From DATAVB01 sp040414495 (lineage in GTDB: Bacteria; Actinomycetota; Actinomycetes; Mycobacteriales; QHCD01), in NCBI GenBank assembly GCA_040414495.1, contig JBEDUI010000177.1, positions 1 to 64,000 of the forward strand: DNA of 64,000 bases, given 5' to 3'. A program made the translations under genes and the position numbers. Every line of letters starts with the position of its first letter. Positions within the stretch are counted from its first letter, which is position 1. Shown piece after piece: positions 53,507-62,767 of the stretch. The notes below the pieces were generated by a model that saw only the letters and a list, made by a program, of their open reading frames with translations, was not told where the DNA came from and ran no database searches.

Positions 53507-54703
53507 ATGGCCGACAATCGCGGCGTCACCTATCAGGGCCCGGGACGGGTCGAGGTTTCCGAAATCGACTTCCCGCAATTGGCATTAGGCTCGAGGCGCT
53601 GCGATCACGGCGTGATTCTCAAGGTTGTGGCGACCAATATCTGCGGCAGCGACCAGCACATGGTTCGCGGCCGGACAACCGCGCCGATCGGTTTGGTGCT
53701 CGGCCACGAAATCACCGGAGAGGTGATCGAGGTCGGCCGGGATGTGGAATTCGTTAGCGTGGGCGACCTCGTATCGGTTCCGTTCAATATCGCGTGCGGA
53801 CGATGCCGAAACTGCAAGGCCGGCCAGACCGGAATTTGCCTGAACGTCAATCCGGCCCGGCCGGGCGCCGCGTACGGATATGTCGACATGGGCGGCTGGG
53901 TCGGTGGCCAGGCCGAATACGTCATGGTCCCGTACGCCGATTTCAACCTGCTGAAATTCCCTGACCGCGACCAGGCGCTGGCCAAAATCCGCGATCTGAC
54001 CTGTCTGTCGGACATCTTGCCGACCGGGTACCACGGCGCGGTCACCGCCGGCGTCGCACCGGGGACGACCGTTTATATTGCCGGCGCCGGCCCGGTCGGA
54101 TTGGCCGCGGCCGCCTCGTCACTGCTGCTCGGGGCCGCGTGCGTCATTGTCGGCGACCTGAACCCGGACCGGTTGGCCCAGGCGCGGGGATTCGGCTGCG
54201 AGACTGTCGATGTCTCGGCCGACGCCTCGATCGGCGAGCAGATCGAGCAGATTCTCGGCGTACCCGAGGTCGATTGCGGTGTCGACTGCGTTGGCTTCGA
54301 AGCGCGCGGGCACGGTGCGGACGCGGGTCAGGAGGCGCCGGCGACCGTACTCAACTCGTTGATGGCGCTGACCCGGGCCGGCGGCGGTATCGGCATTCCC
54401 GGGCTCTACGTGACCGATGACCCGGGCGGCATCGACACCGCCGCGCAGACCGGCAACCTGTCGATCCGGATCGGCCTGGGCTGGGCGAAATCGCACCACT
54501 TCACCACCGGCCAATGCCCGGTGATGCGCTATCACCGGCAGCTCATGCAGGCCATTCTGTGGGATCGGATCGAGATCGCGAAGGCGGTCAACGTCAGCGT
54601 GATCGGTCTGGATGAGGCACCCAACGGATATCGCGATTTCGACCAGGGCGCGGCCAGGAAATTCGTGCTCGACCCGCACGGCACCATCGCCAAGGCCGCG
54701 TGA
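53507..54703 (+). CDS. fdhA: Glutathione-independent formaldehyde dehydrogenase (Zn-ADH family)
   Basis: The 398-residue protein has NICGSDQHMVRGRT, GHEITGEVIEVG, the structural zinc Cys set CGRCRNCKAGQTGIC, VGPVGLAAA and a GADAGQEAPATVLNSLM segment specific to Pseudomonas-type glutathione-independent formaldehyde dehydrogenase. It oxidises formaldehyde with NAD bound tightly. Length fits the family (about 399). GAGGGAG precedes the ATG. Confidence 0.9.
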   Translation: MADNRGVTYQGPGRVEVSEIDFPQLALGSRRCDHGVILKVVATNICGSDQHMVRGRTTAPIGLVLGHEITGEVIEVGRDVEFVSVGDLVSVPFNIACGRCRNCKAGQTGICLNVNPARPGAAYGYVDMGGWVGGQAEYVMVPYADFNLLKFPDRDQALAKIRDLTCLSDILPTGYHGAVTAGVAPGTTVYIAGAGPVGLAAAASSLLLGAACVIVGDLNPDRLAQARGFGCETVDVSADASIGEQIEQILGVPEVDCGVDCVGFEARGHGADAGQEAPATVLNSLMALTRAGGGIGIPGLYVTDDPGGIDTAAQTGNLSIRIGLGWAKSHHFTTGQCPVMRYHRQLMQAILWDRIEIAKAVNVSVIGLDEAPNGYRDFDQGAARKFVLDPHGTIAKAA

Positions 54704-54710
54704 GGCCGGT

Positions 54711-55694
54711 ATGCGGATCGACTGTGGCCCGCTGAGCTACGAATGGATCGACTGCTGGGCGACGCTGCCTGACCCGGAAATGGCCAAGGACGGCTGGGCG
54801 CACCCCGGCATCCAGGTCACCGACACCGGCGAAGTCGTTACGTTCCACCCGTCCGAGCCAAAGGTGCTCGTCCTCGACCGCTCCGGCGCTCTGCTGCGCG
54901 AATGGGTCGTGCCGTTGACCGAAGGGCACGGCCTTACCCTGGCCGAAAACCGGTTATGGATCGCCGATCCGGGTTCGAAAATGCGGCGGGCGCCGGACGG
55001 TTCGTACCGGAGCGCCCCCGGCGATCCGCAAGTTGTGCAATTCACCCTCGACGGGCGCGAAACCGCGCACCTGGAGCGCCCGCCGCTGGACGAATACGCC
55101 GAGGGTACGTACGCCCCGACCGATACCGCCGTGGATACGGACTCGGGCGATGTCTGGGTTGCTGATGGCTACGGACAGTCCTTTGTGCACCGTTTCGATG
55201 GCGACGGCCGGTACATTTCCAGCCTGAGCGGGGCCGAGGGCGGTGGCCGGTTCAATTGCCCGCATTCGGTGCTCATTGACCGGCGACGCGGCGAACCGGA
55301 ACTCTATATCGCCGACCGGGGCAACGCCCGTATTCAGGTGTACGGCCTCGACGGCACATTTCATCGCGTCATCAATACCGGAATTCTCAACAGCCCGAGC
55401 GTATTCGCTGTCGATGGCGACAAATTGGTCGTCGGCGAGTTGTTCGGCCGGTTAACCGTTCTGGATCGCGACGACCAGTTGGTCGCGTACCTGGGTGACG
55501 GCGGCGCGGTGCAGGAAGCGCCCGGCTGGCCCAATGCGCAGGACACCGCGGGCCGGCCCATCACGCCAGCACATCTGCAGCCCGGCGCGTTCAACAGCCC
55601 GCACGGACTGGCCTCCGACCCCGACGGCAACCTGTATATCGCCGAATGGCTCATCGGCGGCCGCTATACAAAACTCTCCAAACTCGGCGCCTAG
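54711..55694 (+). CDS. NHL-repeat protein linked to formaldehyde dehydrogenase
   Basis: About 327 residues with NHL-type blades (NRLWIADPGSKM…, GDVWVADGYGQSFVHRFDGDGRYISSLSG…, PELYIADRGNARIQVYGLDGTFHRVI…). No signal peptide is seen, so it may be cytoplasmic. It starts 7 bases after the dehydrogenase stop and is likely in its operon; a role in peptidyl-alpha-hydroxyglycine or aldehyde chemistry is unproven. Confidence 0.75.
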   Translation: MRIDCGPLSYEWIDCWATLPDPEMAKDGWAHPGIQVTDTGEVVTFHPSEPKVLVLDRSGALLREWVVPLTEGHGLTLAENRLWIADPGSKMRRAPDGSYRSAPGDPQVVQFTLDGRETAHLERPPLDEYAEGTYAPTDTAVDTDSGDVWVADGYGQSFVHRFDGDGRYISSLSGAEGGGRFNCPHSVLIDRRRGEPELYIADRGNARIQVYGLDGTFHRVINTGILNSPSVFAVDGDKLVVGELFGRLTVLDRDDQLVAYLGDGGAVQEAPGWPNAQDTAGRPITPAHLQPGAFNSPHGLASDPDGNLYIAEWLIGGRYTKLSKLGA

Positions 55695-55710
55695 GACGCG
55701 ACCAACCGCA

Positions 55711-56829
55711 TCACTCAAGCAACTCCTGGCAGTTCCAGTCACCGAACGCCGTCATGAGGCAGCTCATTTTCGGCACCCAATAAGCTGGTCGCGCGCCACC
55801 GGCGGCGTCTTGAACCGGTACCAGCAGCCAATACACCAGCGCCCGGCGATAATCGGAACACAGATCTGAAAAACTGTAATTGCGCACGCCAGCAGCACAA
55901 AGCTGGGCATGGTAATACTCCAACACCCGCAATTCGCGACGCCGATCCGCCCGCTGCTCGCCGGTCCAAAACGTCGCCAGCATATTCACCAGATCGGTCG
56001 CACCCATGCCGGAGGACGGCGTCTGCCAATCCAACAACACCGCCGGCCCGTGCGGGTCATTGCGCGGGGTTAGGAAATTCGCGAAATAGGCATCGCCGTG
56101 CACCAATGTCAACGCCCGATCTTCCGCGACTCGCGGCGCCAGCCATGACCGCCAATGATTGTCCAGCCGGGCAAACACCCATTCGTACAATTCCGCTGCC
56201 CCGGCCGGCAGATACTCACTCGACCCGGCGAGCAGCTGCTGCCAGGACCGCAGTCGCCGATCCCGATACTGGGCGAATCCTTCACCCGCCGCCGACCAAT
56301 ACGGCGGCTCAACTCGCTTCAACGCCGGATTCGCCCACCAATAGCCATGCAGCCGCGCCAACGTTCGTACAACCTGAATCACCCGGTCCCAATCCGGAAC
56401 CGCGCTATCCTTGCCCACTTCGGCTTCGGCCCGGCCCACCGGCGGCGCATGAGTTGCCGACAGATCGACCAGCAACAAAAAGGGATCCGGCTCGGCGCCG
56501 GCGGCCACGAGTGGCGCGAGCACCGACGGGTGACCATCCAGCTGCGCGGCCAAAGCATAAAATCCGATCTCGTTGCTGGCAGCCCGCCGCGACCAGGCCG
56601 TCGCAGTCGGCCGCTTCACCACCAACGCTGTCGGGGCAATCGTTGGCGCATTGGGCGAATAGCGCACGCGAAGCCGGAAAACCGCGGCATTGAATGCCCC
56701 TGTGTCCTCCGCTTCCACGCCCACCACATGTCCCGCCGGCAACACCCCAGCCGACCGAAGCACACCCTCCAACTGCCTCGCATCCACGACGCATAACCTG
56801 GCAGCAACGTCGCGAATCGGCAATGACAT
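55711..56829 (-). CDS. APH-like kinase (ecdysteroid-kinase/DUF1679-type)
   Basis: About 372 residues with a catalytic loop LVHGDAYFANFL and VLLDWQ, typical of APH-like small-molecule kinases. The N-lobe Lys is in LVVKRP. The best start is ATG 56829. The substrate is unknown. It is the third APH-like gene in the window. Confidence 0.8.
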   Translation of the reverse strand: MSLPIRDVAARLCVVDARQLEGVLRSAGVLPAGHVVGVEAEDTGAFNAAVFRLRVRYSPNAPTIAPTALVVKRPTATAWSRRAASNEIGFYALAAQLDGHPSVLAPLVAAGAEPDPFLLLVDLSATHAPPVGRAEAEVGKDSAVPDWDRVIQVVRTLARLHGYWWANPALKRVEPPYWSAAGEGFAQYRDRRLRSWQQLLAGSSEYLPAGAAELYEWVFARLDNHWRSWLAPRVAEDRALTLVHGDAYFANFLTPRNDPHGPAVLLDWQTPSSGMGATDLVNMLATFWTGEQRADRRRELRVLEYYHAQLCAAGVRNYSFSDLCSDYRRALVYWLLVPVQDAAGGARPAYWVPKMSCLMTAFGDWNCQELLE

Positions 56830-56889
56830 TTCGTTGGGAGCGCGCTGTTGGTCAATTACGGCAAGAACGTTGCCGCGCAACGGGGTGTC

Positions 56890-56927
56890 CAGCGCTGGCG
56901 GCCGGTTATCACCGACCGCCAGCGCTG
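56890..56927 (-). terminator. Hairpin after the ScyD/E-like gene
   Basis: CAGCGCTGGCGG (56890-56901) and CCGCCAGCGCTG (56916-56927) are perfect 12-bp arms with a 14-base loop, 15 bases after the stop of the minus-strand ScyD/E-like gene. Confidence 0.75.
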
Positions 56928-56941
56928 TTGGTAAAGATTAG

Positions 56942-58111
56942 TCACCGGGTGTGAAGTCGGACCACCTGTCCGCCGTTCGGGCACAGTTGCGGGCCCATCC
57001 CGGTCGCCGGCGCGATACTGCAGTTGGATACGTATATTGAGCCATCGCGCCCGGCCGCGAAACCTGACGGGTAGAACAATGTGCCCGTTCCCAGGTGCGT
57101 GCGGTGGCCATGCCGGTCGATACGGACCACATCGCCAGCCGGATTACCGGTCGGGCTGAGGTCAAGTCCGCCAGTCTGGAATTCCGTGGCGTAAAAAGCT
57201 CCGTCGGCTCCGAAGCCACAACCTTGCACAGTGCTCAGCCCGGTCGCCCACACCGTGGGAGCGTGTCCCGGAACGATCCGCCACACCCGGGCGTGTCCGG
57301 GTGAGTAGAAACCGCCGAGCAGTTCGGAGACATACAGCGCGTTGTCCGGACCGCGAGCGACGCAGGTCGGAACCGAATCGCTCTGCGATCCCTGCGGGAC
57401 CGGGAAGAACGCCAGGACGTTTGCGGTGCCATTGCGCTTGACGTCGTTCAGGACATTGGCGCCGGAATCGACAACATAGCGATGGCCGTGCGAATAGAGG
57501 ACGTTATTGGGATTGGCGTCTGGGAAGTCATTGGGAGCCAGCTGAATCCGGGTCGAGGTCCAGGTCCAGTTTTGGTCACCGACGTCAGAGATTTCCCGTA
57601 CCGAGCCGTGGTGCTTGACCAGAACGAGATGGCCAAGCTGAGCCAGCGCCGCATTTCGCAGCTCATCGGGAATCGCCCCTGCCGGCGGCACCACGTGCGA
57701 GCTCTCGCCGAATAACCCATAGAAACTGCCGTCCCGAGCGCGCGACACCGAAACCGGCCCTTCCGCGCCGACACCGCCGGGACCGGAGGCTGAAATGAGG
57801 CCCGTGACAAGACGTCGCACCTGGTCGTGGGTGCTCACCCAGTCGAACGAGCCGGTCAATCCAATGCAGGTCTGGCCCTCCTCACCGCCTGGTACGCAGA
57901 CGTTTCCGCCCGACCCGGCTTCGGCCAGATAAAGGCCGCCATGTGGTGCCGGTGACAAGCCGCGCGGATTGTTTAGGTGCTCGGCGATGATTTTGACACT
58001 TCCGTCCCGTCCGGTGGAGTGCGCATCGGCGGCCGGCGCCATGGCCAGCCCAAACGCCGATACAAGGACACCGGTGCCAAGAACGCTTGTTAATAATCTT
58101 CTTCGGCGCAT
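56942..58111 (-). CDS. Secreted ScyD/ScyE-family protein
   Basis: About 389 residues with a signal peptide (MRRRRLLTSVLGTGVLVSAFGLAMAPAADAH) and a propeller (IIAEHLNNPRGLSPAPHGGLYLAEAGSGG…, SVSRARDGSFYGLFGESS…, GFAAGRDGSIYVSNCS). The family is named from cyanobacterial scytonemin genes but is common in secreted proteins of actinomycetes. GGGGGAAA precedes the ATG. Confidence 0.82.
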   Translation of the reverse strand: MRRRRLLTSVLGTGVLVSAFGLAMAPAADAHSTGRDGSVKIIAEHLNNPRGLSPAPHGGLYLAEAGSGGNVCVPGGEEGQTCIGLTGSFDWVSTHDQVRRLVTGLISASGPGGVGAEGPVSVSRARDGSFYGLFGESSHVVPPAGAIPDELRNAALAQLGHLVLVKHHGSVREISDVGDQNWTWTSTRIQLAPNDFPDANPNNVLYSHGHRYVVDSGANVLNDVKRNGTANVLAFFPVPQGSQSDSVPTCVARGPDNALYVSELLGGFYSPGHARVWRIVPGHAPTVWATGLSTVQGCGFGADGAFYATEFQTGGLDLSPTGNPAGDVVRIDRHGHRTHLGTGTLFYPSGFAAGRDGSIYVSNCSIAPATGMGPQLCPNGGQVVRLHTR

Positions 58112-58454
58112 AGATTTCCCCCGGATTAGTTGGACCACAGAGCGGTAACCGGTGCTGCGGGCATCGGGTGGATAGAGCGTACGCGCGGTCACCTATTCGC
58201 GTTGCCAATTGCAGCTCAGAAACAATTGAAGAGTACGCCGTGGAAAAGACAATCGGCACGCATGTTGAGGGATGCCGGACAATGCCGGACGCCGCTGACC
58301 AATGTGGACAGTCGCGCATTAATTCAGTTTGTTCGGAAACCACATCCGCGGGTCCGGATTTAAGCGTCGGTCGCGATACCCGCGATTTCTCCACGGGCAG
58401 ACGCCCTCGGATGCCGTATCGGCGTAATGCCATCGGGCAAGAAGAGACTGGACA
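58112..58454. other. Divergent intergenic stretch
   Basis: No gene is visible between the ScyD/E-like gene and the PadR gene. An AT-richer patch lies around 58200-58250. Confidence 0.45.
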
Positions 58455-58484
58455 CCTAGACTTCCTATGCCTAGAATTCCTAGG
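58455..58484 (+). promoter_or_regulatory. PadR operator candidate
   Basis: CCTAGACTTCCTATG (58455-58469) and CCTAGAATTCCTAGG (58470-58484) are tandem 15-bp near-repeats; the second is also a palindrome (CCTAG-AATTC-CTAGG). They end one base before the PadR start and cover its ribosome-binding region, so binding would block translation or transcription. Confidence 0.7.
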
Positions 58485-58485
58485 T

Positions 58486-58800
58486 ATGACAACGGCACGC
58501 GTGAAAGGCAGCCTTGATCTGCTGCTGATGGGCGTTCTGCGGCACGGACCCGCGCATGGGTACGCGATCATCGCGGCACTACGGGAGCGCAGCAATGGCG
58601 AGTTCGACCTCGCCGAGGGCACGATTTATCCGGCACTGCACCGCCTCGAGCAGAGCGGACTGATCGCGAGTTCGATCGAGATGGCCCAGGGGCGACGGCG
58701 CCGGACCTATGCGTTGACCACACGTGGCCGCAGCGAGTTCGCGACCCAACGGCGCGAATGGCAGGGCTTCGTGGCGAACATGCAGGCGGTGCTGGCATGA
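58486..58800 (+). CDS. PadR-family transcriptional regulator
   Basis: The 104-residue protein has LDLLLMGVLRHGPAHGYAII and LAEGTIYPALHRLEQSGLIAS…QGRRRRTYALTTRGR, the winged helix of PadR. The ATG overlaps the next gene by 4 bases at its end. It likely represses its own operon. Confidence 0.93.
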   Translation: MTTARVKGSLDLLLMGVLRHGPAHGYAIIAALRERSNGEFDLAEGTIYPALHRLEQSGLIASSIEMAQGRRRRTYALTTRGRSEFATQRREWQGFVANMQAVLA

Positions 58801-59516
58801 GCAACACACCGATCGAGGACTACCTCGACGAGCTGCTACGGCGTACGAACGCCGACCCGCGCACGACCCGCCGGCTGCTCGACGAGGCGAACGATCATCT
58901 CTTCGCCACCGCCGAGGAACTGGAAGCCGCCGGAATGACGCGCGTCGACGCCGAACGCGAGGCGGTACGGCGGTTCGGCCCGCCGAGCGAGCTGGCTCGC
59001 GGCTCGTGGTGGCGATCGTTCAGCGCGATGGTGCTGGAAACAGCGCGCGCGGCGATCCTGCTTGGCGGGTTCGGATTGGTCGCGGTCGGCCTGAGCGGTG
59101 GCGTTGCCGCCGCGATGAACGCGCTGTTCGGACTGAGCTTCGTCGGCGGGATCACCGCACTCGGCACCGGCGGCCACGGCATCAGTGAGACCGCGCACGA
59201 TGCGGTGTCGTTGCGGGTCCTGACCGGCGGGGTCGGGCTGCTCGTCCTCGCCGGATACGTCGTACTGCGGCGCTACACCAGGCCCGCGACCGTATTGCCC
59301 ACCGGGCTGGTGGACGCACTCGGCGCCGCCGCCTTCGCTGCCGCGACCGTCGGCCTGGCCGCCGCGTCGATCGGCCAGGGTACGGCCAGCGCAAACGGGC
59401 ACGGCGTCGGTTTCTTCCTCAGCGGCGCACTGGTCTCCCTGGTCGGCACGGTTCTGTTCTGTGCCCGCGCAACCCGCGCGCTCCTCCCCGGCCATCGCCC
59501 ACCACGCGCGCTTTGA
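58797..59516 (+). CDS. HAAS-domain membrane protein, PadR partner
   Basis: About 239 residues: an N-terminal HAAS-like domain (IEDYLDELLRRTNADPRTTRRLLDEANDHLFATAEELEAAGMTRVDAEREAVRRFGP) followed by four to five TM helices. Such proteins sit next to PadR regulators and may sense or transport small molecules. Confidence 0.8.
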   Translation: MSNTPIEDYLDELLRRTNADPRTTRRLLDEANDHLFATAEELEAAGMTRVDAEREAVRRFGPPSELARGSWWRSFSAMVLETARAAILLGGFGLVAVGLSGGVAAAMNALFGLSFVGGITALGTGGHGISETAHDAVSLRVLTGGVGLLVLAGYVVLRRYTRPATVLPTGLVDALGAAAFAAATVGLAAASIGQGTASANGHGVGFFLSGALVSLVGTVLFCARATRALLPGHRPPRAL

Positions 59517-59518
59517 CT

Positions 59519-59578
59519 GGGCATGTCTCGTAAATCCTCGGTCCGCTGCGCGGCACCCAGGATTCAAGAGACATGCCC
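59519..59578. terminator. Long nested hairpin after the PadR/HAAS operon
   Basis: GGGCATGTCTC (59519-59529) and GAGACATGCCC (59568-59578) are perfect 11-bp arms; AAATCCT and AGGATT pair inside. It starts 3 bases after the stop codon. It may be the terminator or a short inverted-repeat element. Confidence 0.55.
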
Positions 59579-59680
59579 TAACCGTTGGCCGGCCCGGGAC
59601 CAGAAGCTGCCCATGTCCGCGACCGGATCGCCTTACGCTGAAACTCTGTGGTCGCTGCCGAGCCACAGCCGGCAACCATG

Positions 59681-59698
59681 TACTACGATAATGTAGTA
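59681..59698 (+). promoter_or_regulatory. Palindrome overlapping a -10-like element upstream of murT
   Basis: TACTAC-GATAAT-GTAGTA is a perfect 6-bp inverted repeat around GATAAT, a good -10 element. It is 69 bases before murT. The arms resemble BlaI/MecI-type operators (TACTACA…TGTAGTA) but the spacer differs, so the link is uncertain. Confidence 0.5.
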
Positions 59699-59766
59699 GA
59701 TCAACCGGTTGGAGCGGGCAGAGACATCGGTGCTGCCGGGGACACAGTGAGACGTGAGGCACCAAC

Positions 59767-61047
59767 ATGAGCCGTCGACTAAACCGCATCCATATCGGAA
59801 CGACGACGGCGATCAGTCCTCCACTGCGACCGCGGCTGTCGGCCGCCGTTGCCGCCGGCGGCTGCGCCAGCTGGGCGTCGCGGGTGACCAAACTCGGCGC
59901 CGGCGGCACCATCGGCGGACGGGTCACCCTGCTCCTCGCGTCAGACGCCCTGACCCGCCTGGCGTCCGGTCGCACGATCGTCCTGGTATCGGGCACCAAC
60001 GGCAAGACCACCACAACCCACCTGCTCGCCGCCGCGCTGCGACAACTCGGACCCGTTGCGACCAATCACGAGGGCGCCAACATGCCCGAGGGACTGGTGC
60101 GGGCGCTGGGCCGGGACCGGCGGGCGCCGTATGCCGTGCTCGAGGTCGACGAGTCGTACCTGCCGCAGGTCGCGTCGGCGGTGCACCCGGCCGCGATCGT
60201 GGTGCTGAATCTGACTCGTGATCAGCTGGACCGCGTAGGGGAAGTACGCCAGCTTGAGGCGCGATTGCGGTCCTGCTTCGCCGGCTTGCCCGGCACGCTG
60301 CTCGTGGCCAACGCGGACGATCGGCTGGTCAGCTCGGCCGCCGGTGCCGCGCAGCGAGTGCTCTGGGTACGAGCGGGCGAATCATGGTCGGCCGATGGCG
60401 GTTTGTGTACGAAGTGCGGGCGGGTCGTTGCTGCCGTGGAGGGTCCTTGGTCGTGCCGGTGCGAGCCGGATACGAGGGCAGCGGCGTGGGCCTTGGATGG
60501 CGATGACGTGCTCACCCCGGATGGCCGGAAACTGCCGCTGGATCTGCGGATTCCCGGGCGGGCGAGCCGGGCCGACGCGACGATGGCGCTCGCTACCGCG
60601 CTCGAGTTCGGCGTTCCGGTCGCCATCGCGCTGGACGCTATCCGCCATGTGTCGGCGGTGAATGAGCGGTACCGGGTGCTCCGGATCGGCGGGCTCCGAC
60701 TACAGCTGCTGCTGGCCAAGAATCCGGCCGGTTGGCTGGAAACGCTGGGCCTGCTGAGTGACCGCGAGGTATCGGTGGTGCTCGCCGTCAACGGCCGCGA
60801 GGCGGACGGGCGGGATTTGTCGTGGCTGTGGGATGTCCCGTTCGAGCGGCTCAATGCGCGGCACGTGGTGATTTTGGGCGAACGACAGGCCGATCTGGCC
60901 GTACGGCTGGCTTATGCGGGTATTCCGTTCGCGCAGGCCCGCAATATCCGGCACGCCCTCTCGTTTCTGCCGCCGGGTGCGGTCGACGTCGTTGCCAACT
61001 ACACGTCGTTTCGCGACATCACCAAGGAACTGGCTCATGCCGGCTGA
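59767..61047 (+). CDS. murT: Lipid II isoglutaminyl synthase subunit MurT
   Basis: The 426-residue protein has a Mur-ligase P-loop SGTNGKTTTTHLL (residues ~80), NHEGANMPEG, VLEVDESYLP, a Cys4 zinc ribbon (CTKCG…CRC) and the MurT C-terminal domain (LLAKNPAGWLETL…DVVANYTSF). It activates the D-Glu of lipid II for amidation by GatD. The next gene overlaps it by 11 bases. Confidence 0.95.
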   Translation: MSRRLNRIHIGTTTAISPPLRPRLSAAVAAGGCASWASRVTKLGAGGTIGGRVTLLLASDALTRLASGRTIVLVSGTNGKTTTTHLLAAALRQLGPVATNHEGANMPEGLVRALGRDRRAPYAVLEVDESYLPQVASAVHPAAIVVLNLTRDQLDRVGEVRQLEARLRSCFAGLPGTLLVANADDRLVSSAAGAAQRVLWVRAGESWSADGGLCTKCGRVVAAVEGPWSCRCEPDTRAAAWALDGDDVLTPDGRKLPLDLRIPGRASRADATMALATALEFGVPVAIALDAIRHVSAVNERYRVLRIGGLRLQLLLAKNPAGWLETLGLLSDREVSVVLAVNGREADGRDLSWLWDVPFERLNARHVVILGERQADLAVRLAYAGIPFAQARNIRHALSFLPPGAVDVVANYTSFRDITKELAHAG

Positions 61048-61846
61048 ATCCGCGCTCCGCATCGGGCTCGTTCTGCCGGATCTGCTGGGCACGTACGGCG
61101 ACACGGGAAACGCGCTCGTACTCCGTCGACGGCTCGAATGGCGTGGCATTCCAGCGGAAATGATCCGGATTGACGGTTCGGACGCAGTCCCGGCGAGCTG
61201 CGATATTTACCTACTCGGCGGCGGGGAGGATGCGTCACAAGATCTGGCCGCGTCCATCTTGCGCAGCCAGCGGACGTTTACCTACGCCATTGACCACGGC
61301 GCTGTCGTATTCGCGGTATGTGCCGGAATGCAGATCCTCGGCGGTGATTTCGCCGCGAGCGACGGACAGCGCCACGCCGGTTTGGATTTACTCGACATCG
61401 CGACGATCCCCCGGACGCGCCGCGCGGTAGGCGAAATCGTGGTGAAACCCCGATCAAGCTGGCATCTCGACCTGCTCACCGGATTCGAGAACCACCAAGG
61501 AGCTACCAGCCTCGGACCGGCCGCGCGGCCACTCGGTGCCGTCCTCAAAGGAATTGGCAACGGCGCCGGCCAGCCATCGGATGGCGTGGTGCAGGGCAGA
61601 TGTATCGGAACCTATATGCACGGCCCGGCCCTGGCTCGTAATCCCGATCTCGCGGACCTGCTGTTGTCGTGGGCAACCGGGACTCGGCTCGACCGGCTGC
61701 CGATCGGCTCGGTGGAGAACCTGCGACGCGATCGGATACGCGCGGCCCATATTCCCCTACCCTCCGGTCGTGCGCAGCATTCCCTGCGCTCCGTGCCCGA
61801 CCGAATTACCACCACCGGAAAGGCGGTTCCATGCGCCGGCGGGTAA
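61037..61846 (+). CDS. gatD: Lipid II isoglutaminyl synthase glutaminase subunit GatD
   Basis: About 269 residues with the class I glutaminase nucleophile Cys in VFAVCAGMQILGG and the His in YMHGPALARNP. GatD supplies ammonia to MurT. The start lies inside murT. The last 16 bases overlap the phosphoesterase start. Confidence 0.93.
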   Translation: MPAESALRIGLVLPDLLGTYGDTGNALVLRRRLEWRGIPAEMIRIDGSDAVPASCDIYLLGGGEDASQDLAASILRSQRTFTYAIDHGAVVFAVCAGMQILGGDFAASDGQRHAGLDLLDIATIPRTRRAVGEIVVKPRSSWHLDLLTGFENHQGATSLGPAARPLGAVLKGIGNGAGQPSDGVVQGRCIGTYMHGPALARNPDLADLLLSWATGTRLDRLPIGSVENLRRDRIRAAHIPLPSGRAQHSLRSVPDRITTTGKAVPCAGG

Positions 61847-62730
61847 TGGGAATCCTCGCGAGCGTCGGATTGTGCGCTGCAGCATTGACACCGGCCGCGT
61901 CCGCCGGCAACCCACCACCTCGAGCGCAGAGCTTGCCGTCGACGGCACGGCCCGATCACGTCGTCGTCCTCGTCATGGAGAACCATTCCTACGCCGATGT
62001 GATCGGAAGCTCCGAAGCCCCGTATCTCAATTCCCTGGCCCGGCAAGGTGCCTCGATGACTCATTCCTTCGCCGTGACGCATCCGAGCGAGCCGAATTAT
62101 CTCGCTCTATTCTCCGGCTCGACACAGGGATTGATGAACGACTCCTGCCCGCACACGTTCGCCACCGCCAACCTCGGCCAGGAACTGATTGCGGCTGGGC
62201 GCACGTTCGCGGGTTATTCGGAAAGCATGCCTGCCAACGGCTACACCGGTTGCACCAGCGGCGACTACGCCCGCAAACACAGCCCCTGGGTCAATTTCTC
62301 CAACCTGCCGGCAACCTCGAACCTCAGCTATACCGCATTTCCCCACGACTATACGAAACTGCCCACGGTCTCATTCGTCATTCCGAACCTGCAGCACGAT
62401 ATGCACGACGGGACGGTCCAGCAGGGCGATACCTGGGCGCACGACAATATCGATCCGTATGCGCAGTGGGCTAAAACGCACAACAGCCTGCTCGTCGTGA
62501 CCTGGGACGAGGACGACAGCAGCGCGGACAACCAGATACCCACCATCATCGTCGGCGCCGGCATAACTCCCGGCAACTATTCGGAAACCATCAACCATTA
62601 CAACGTGCTGCGCACCCTCGAAGACCTCTACCAGCTGCCGCGTGCCGGAGCCAGCGCGACGGCAAGCCCCATCGCCGACATCTGGTCCAGCGGGGCGGCC
62701 CGTTTACCAAGCACGTGCGGGCGGCACTAG
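61831..62730 (+). CDS. Secreted phosphoesterase-family protein
   Basis: About 299 residues with a signal peptide (MRRRVMGILASVGLCAAALTPAASA). DHVVVLVMENHSYADVIG, THPSEPNYLALFSG and VTWDEDD are the metal-binding motifs of the phosphoesterase (acid phosphatase/phospholipase C-like) family. GGAAAGG precedes the ATG. Confidence 0.88.
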   Translation: MRRRVMGILASVGLCAAALTPAASAGNPPPRAQSLPSTARPDHVVVLVMENHSYADVIGSSEAPYLNSLARQGASMTHSFAVTHPSEPNYLALFSGSTQGLMNDSCPHTFATANLGQELIAAGRTFAGYSESMPANGYTGCTSGDYARKHSPWVNFSNLPATSNLSYTAFPHDYTKLPTVSFVIPNLQHDMHDGTVQQGDTWAHDNIDPYAQWAKTHNSLLVVTWDEDDSSADNQIPTIIVGAGITPGNYSETINHYNVLRTLEDLYQLPRAGASATASPIADIWSSGAARLPSTCGRH

Positions 62731-62767
62731 TTTTCTCGTTTTATCAAGACTGTCTATTGGGGGGTAC

